This document shows positions 6,002 to 6,228 of a stretch of 6,228 bases of DNA, one piece after another. The notes beneath the pieces are model-generated. The model did no database searches and was not told where the DNA came from. It worked only from the letters and a program-made list of their open reading frames with translations. Made by a program: the position numbers and the translations under genes. Each line of letters starts with the position of its first letter. Within the stretch, counting starts at the first letter, position 1. Origin of the DNA: Polaromonas sp. (GTDB taxonomy: Bacteria; Pseudomonadota; Gammaproteobacteria; Burkholderiales; Burkholderiaceae_C); the NCBI GenBank assembly GCA_025362825.1, contig JANYFF010000144.1, positions 1 to 6,228 of the forward strand, read 5' to 3'.

Positions 6002-6228
6002 ATGAACCGCAGATTTTTAGGCCATCTAGCCACCGCTTTCCTCGGCATTTCCATGCTGGCGTCCGTGTCGCTTGTCCATGCTGCTGACGAAGCACCGGAT
6101 GTGCTGATCAAACGCGTCTCGGCTGAAGTGCTGGATAACATCAAGGCCGATAAGGCTGTGAAGGCGGGTGACCTGCGCAAAGTGATTGCGCTGGTGGACA
6201 GCCAGATCATGCCCAACGTCAACTTCAC
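6002..6228 (+). CDS. mlaC: Periplasmic phospholipid-binding protein MlaC, N-terminal part (cut by window end)
   Basis: MlaC is the soluble periplasmic carrier that shuttles phospholipids between MlaA at the outer membrane and the MlaFEDB complex at the inner membrane (Tol_Tol_Ttg2 family, once annotated as toluene tolerance). Only the first 75 codons are present; the full protein is normally about 200-215 residues. It starts MNRRFLGHLATAF with a Sec-type signal peptide: basic start, hydrophobic core to about 25 and likely cleavage after VHA (residue 27). The mature start, APDVLIKRVSAEVLDNIKAD, then LRKVIALVDSQIMPNVNF, is typical of the family's first helices. The start is fixed by AAAGGA upstream and by the signal peptide. 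It follows mlaA after 113 bp. The expected next gene is mlaB, outside the window. Confidence 0.93.
   Translation, partial: MNRRFLGHLATAFLGISMLASVSLVHAADEAPDVLIKRVSAEVLDNIKADKAVKAGDLRKVIALVDSQIMPNVNF

Noticed and set aside
5821..6087. Plus-strand reading frame of 88 codons spanning the mlaA end and mlaC start
   Set aside because: It overlaps the mlaA 3' end and the mlaC signal peptide in another frame, with no family-like sequence.

Overview
The window looks like a chromosomal core segment from a betaproteobacterium of the order Burkholderiales, most likely family Comamonadaceae (Polaromonas/Rhodoferax/Acidovorax-like). The assignment rests on moderately high GC, the gene order (gltB-gltD followed by an mla operon with mlaA inside it), protein sequences of betaproteobacterial type, and a short intergenic element after gltB that resembles a repeat I recall from Comamonadaceae genomes. 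Genus is not resolved. All real genes are on the + strand. The long minus-strand reading frames are shadows of GC-rich coding sequence.

Region 1 (1-2646) is nitrogen assimilation. It holds the 3' end of gltB (glutamate synthase large subunit, GXGXG beta-helix domain) and a complete gltD (small subunit with FAD, NADPH and Fe-S sites). A 94-bp gap with a degenerate repeat-like sequence separates them. A strong intrinsic terminator at 2665-2690 closes the unit.

Region 2 (2647-6228) is an mla operon for outer-membrane lipid asymmetry, in the order mlaF-mlaE-mlaD-mlaA-mlaC, with mlaC cut by the window end. MlaF (ATPase) and MlaE (permease) form the inner-membrane ABC core, MlaD is the membrane-anchored MCE ring protein, MlaA is the outer-membrane lipoprotein and MlaC is the periplasmic lipid shuttle. 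mlaB (the STAS-domain subunit) is not in the window and would be expected just downstream. mlaF/mlaE overlap by ATGA and mlaD/mlaA are 2 bp apart. mlaE-mlaD (96 bp) and mlaA-mlaC (113 bp) are separated by real gaps, each with an inverted repeat.

I found no mobile element, CRISPR array, tRNA, rRNA or convincing novel system. The open points are the two structured gaps inside the mla operon, the repeat-like element after gltB, and the start of mlaF. No gene-free stretch exceeds 300 bases.
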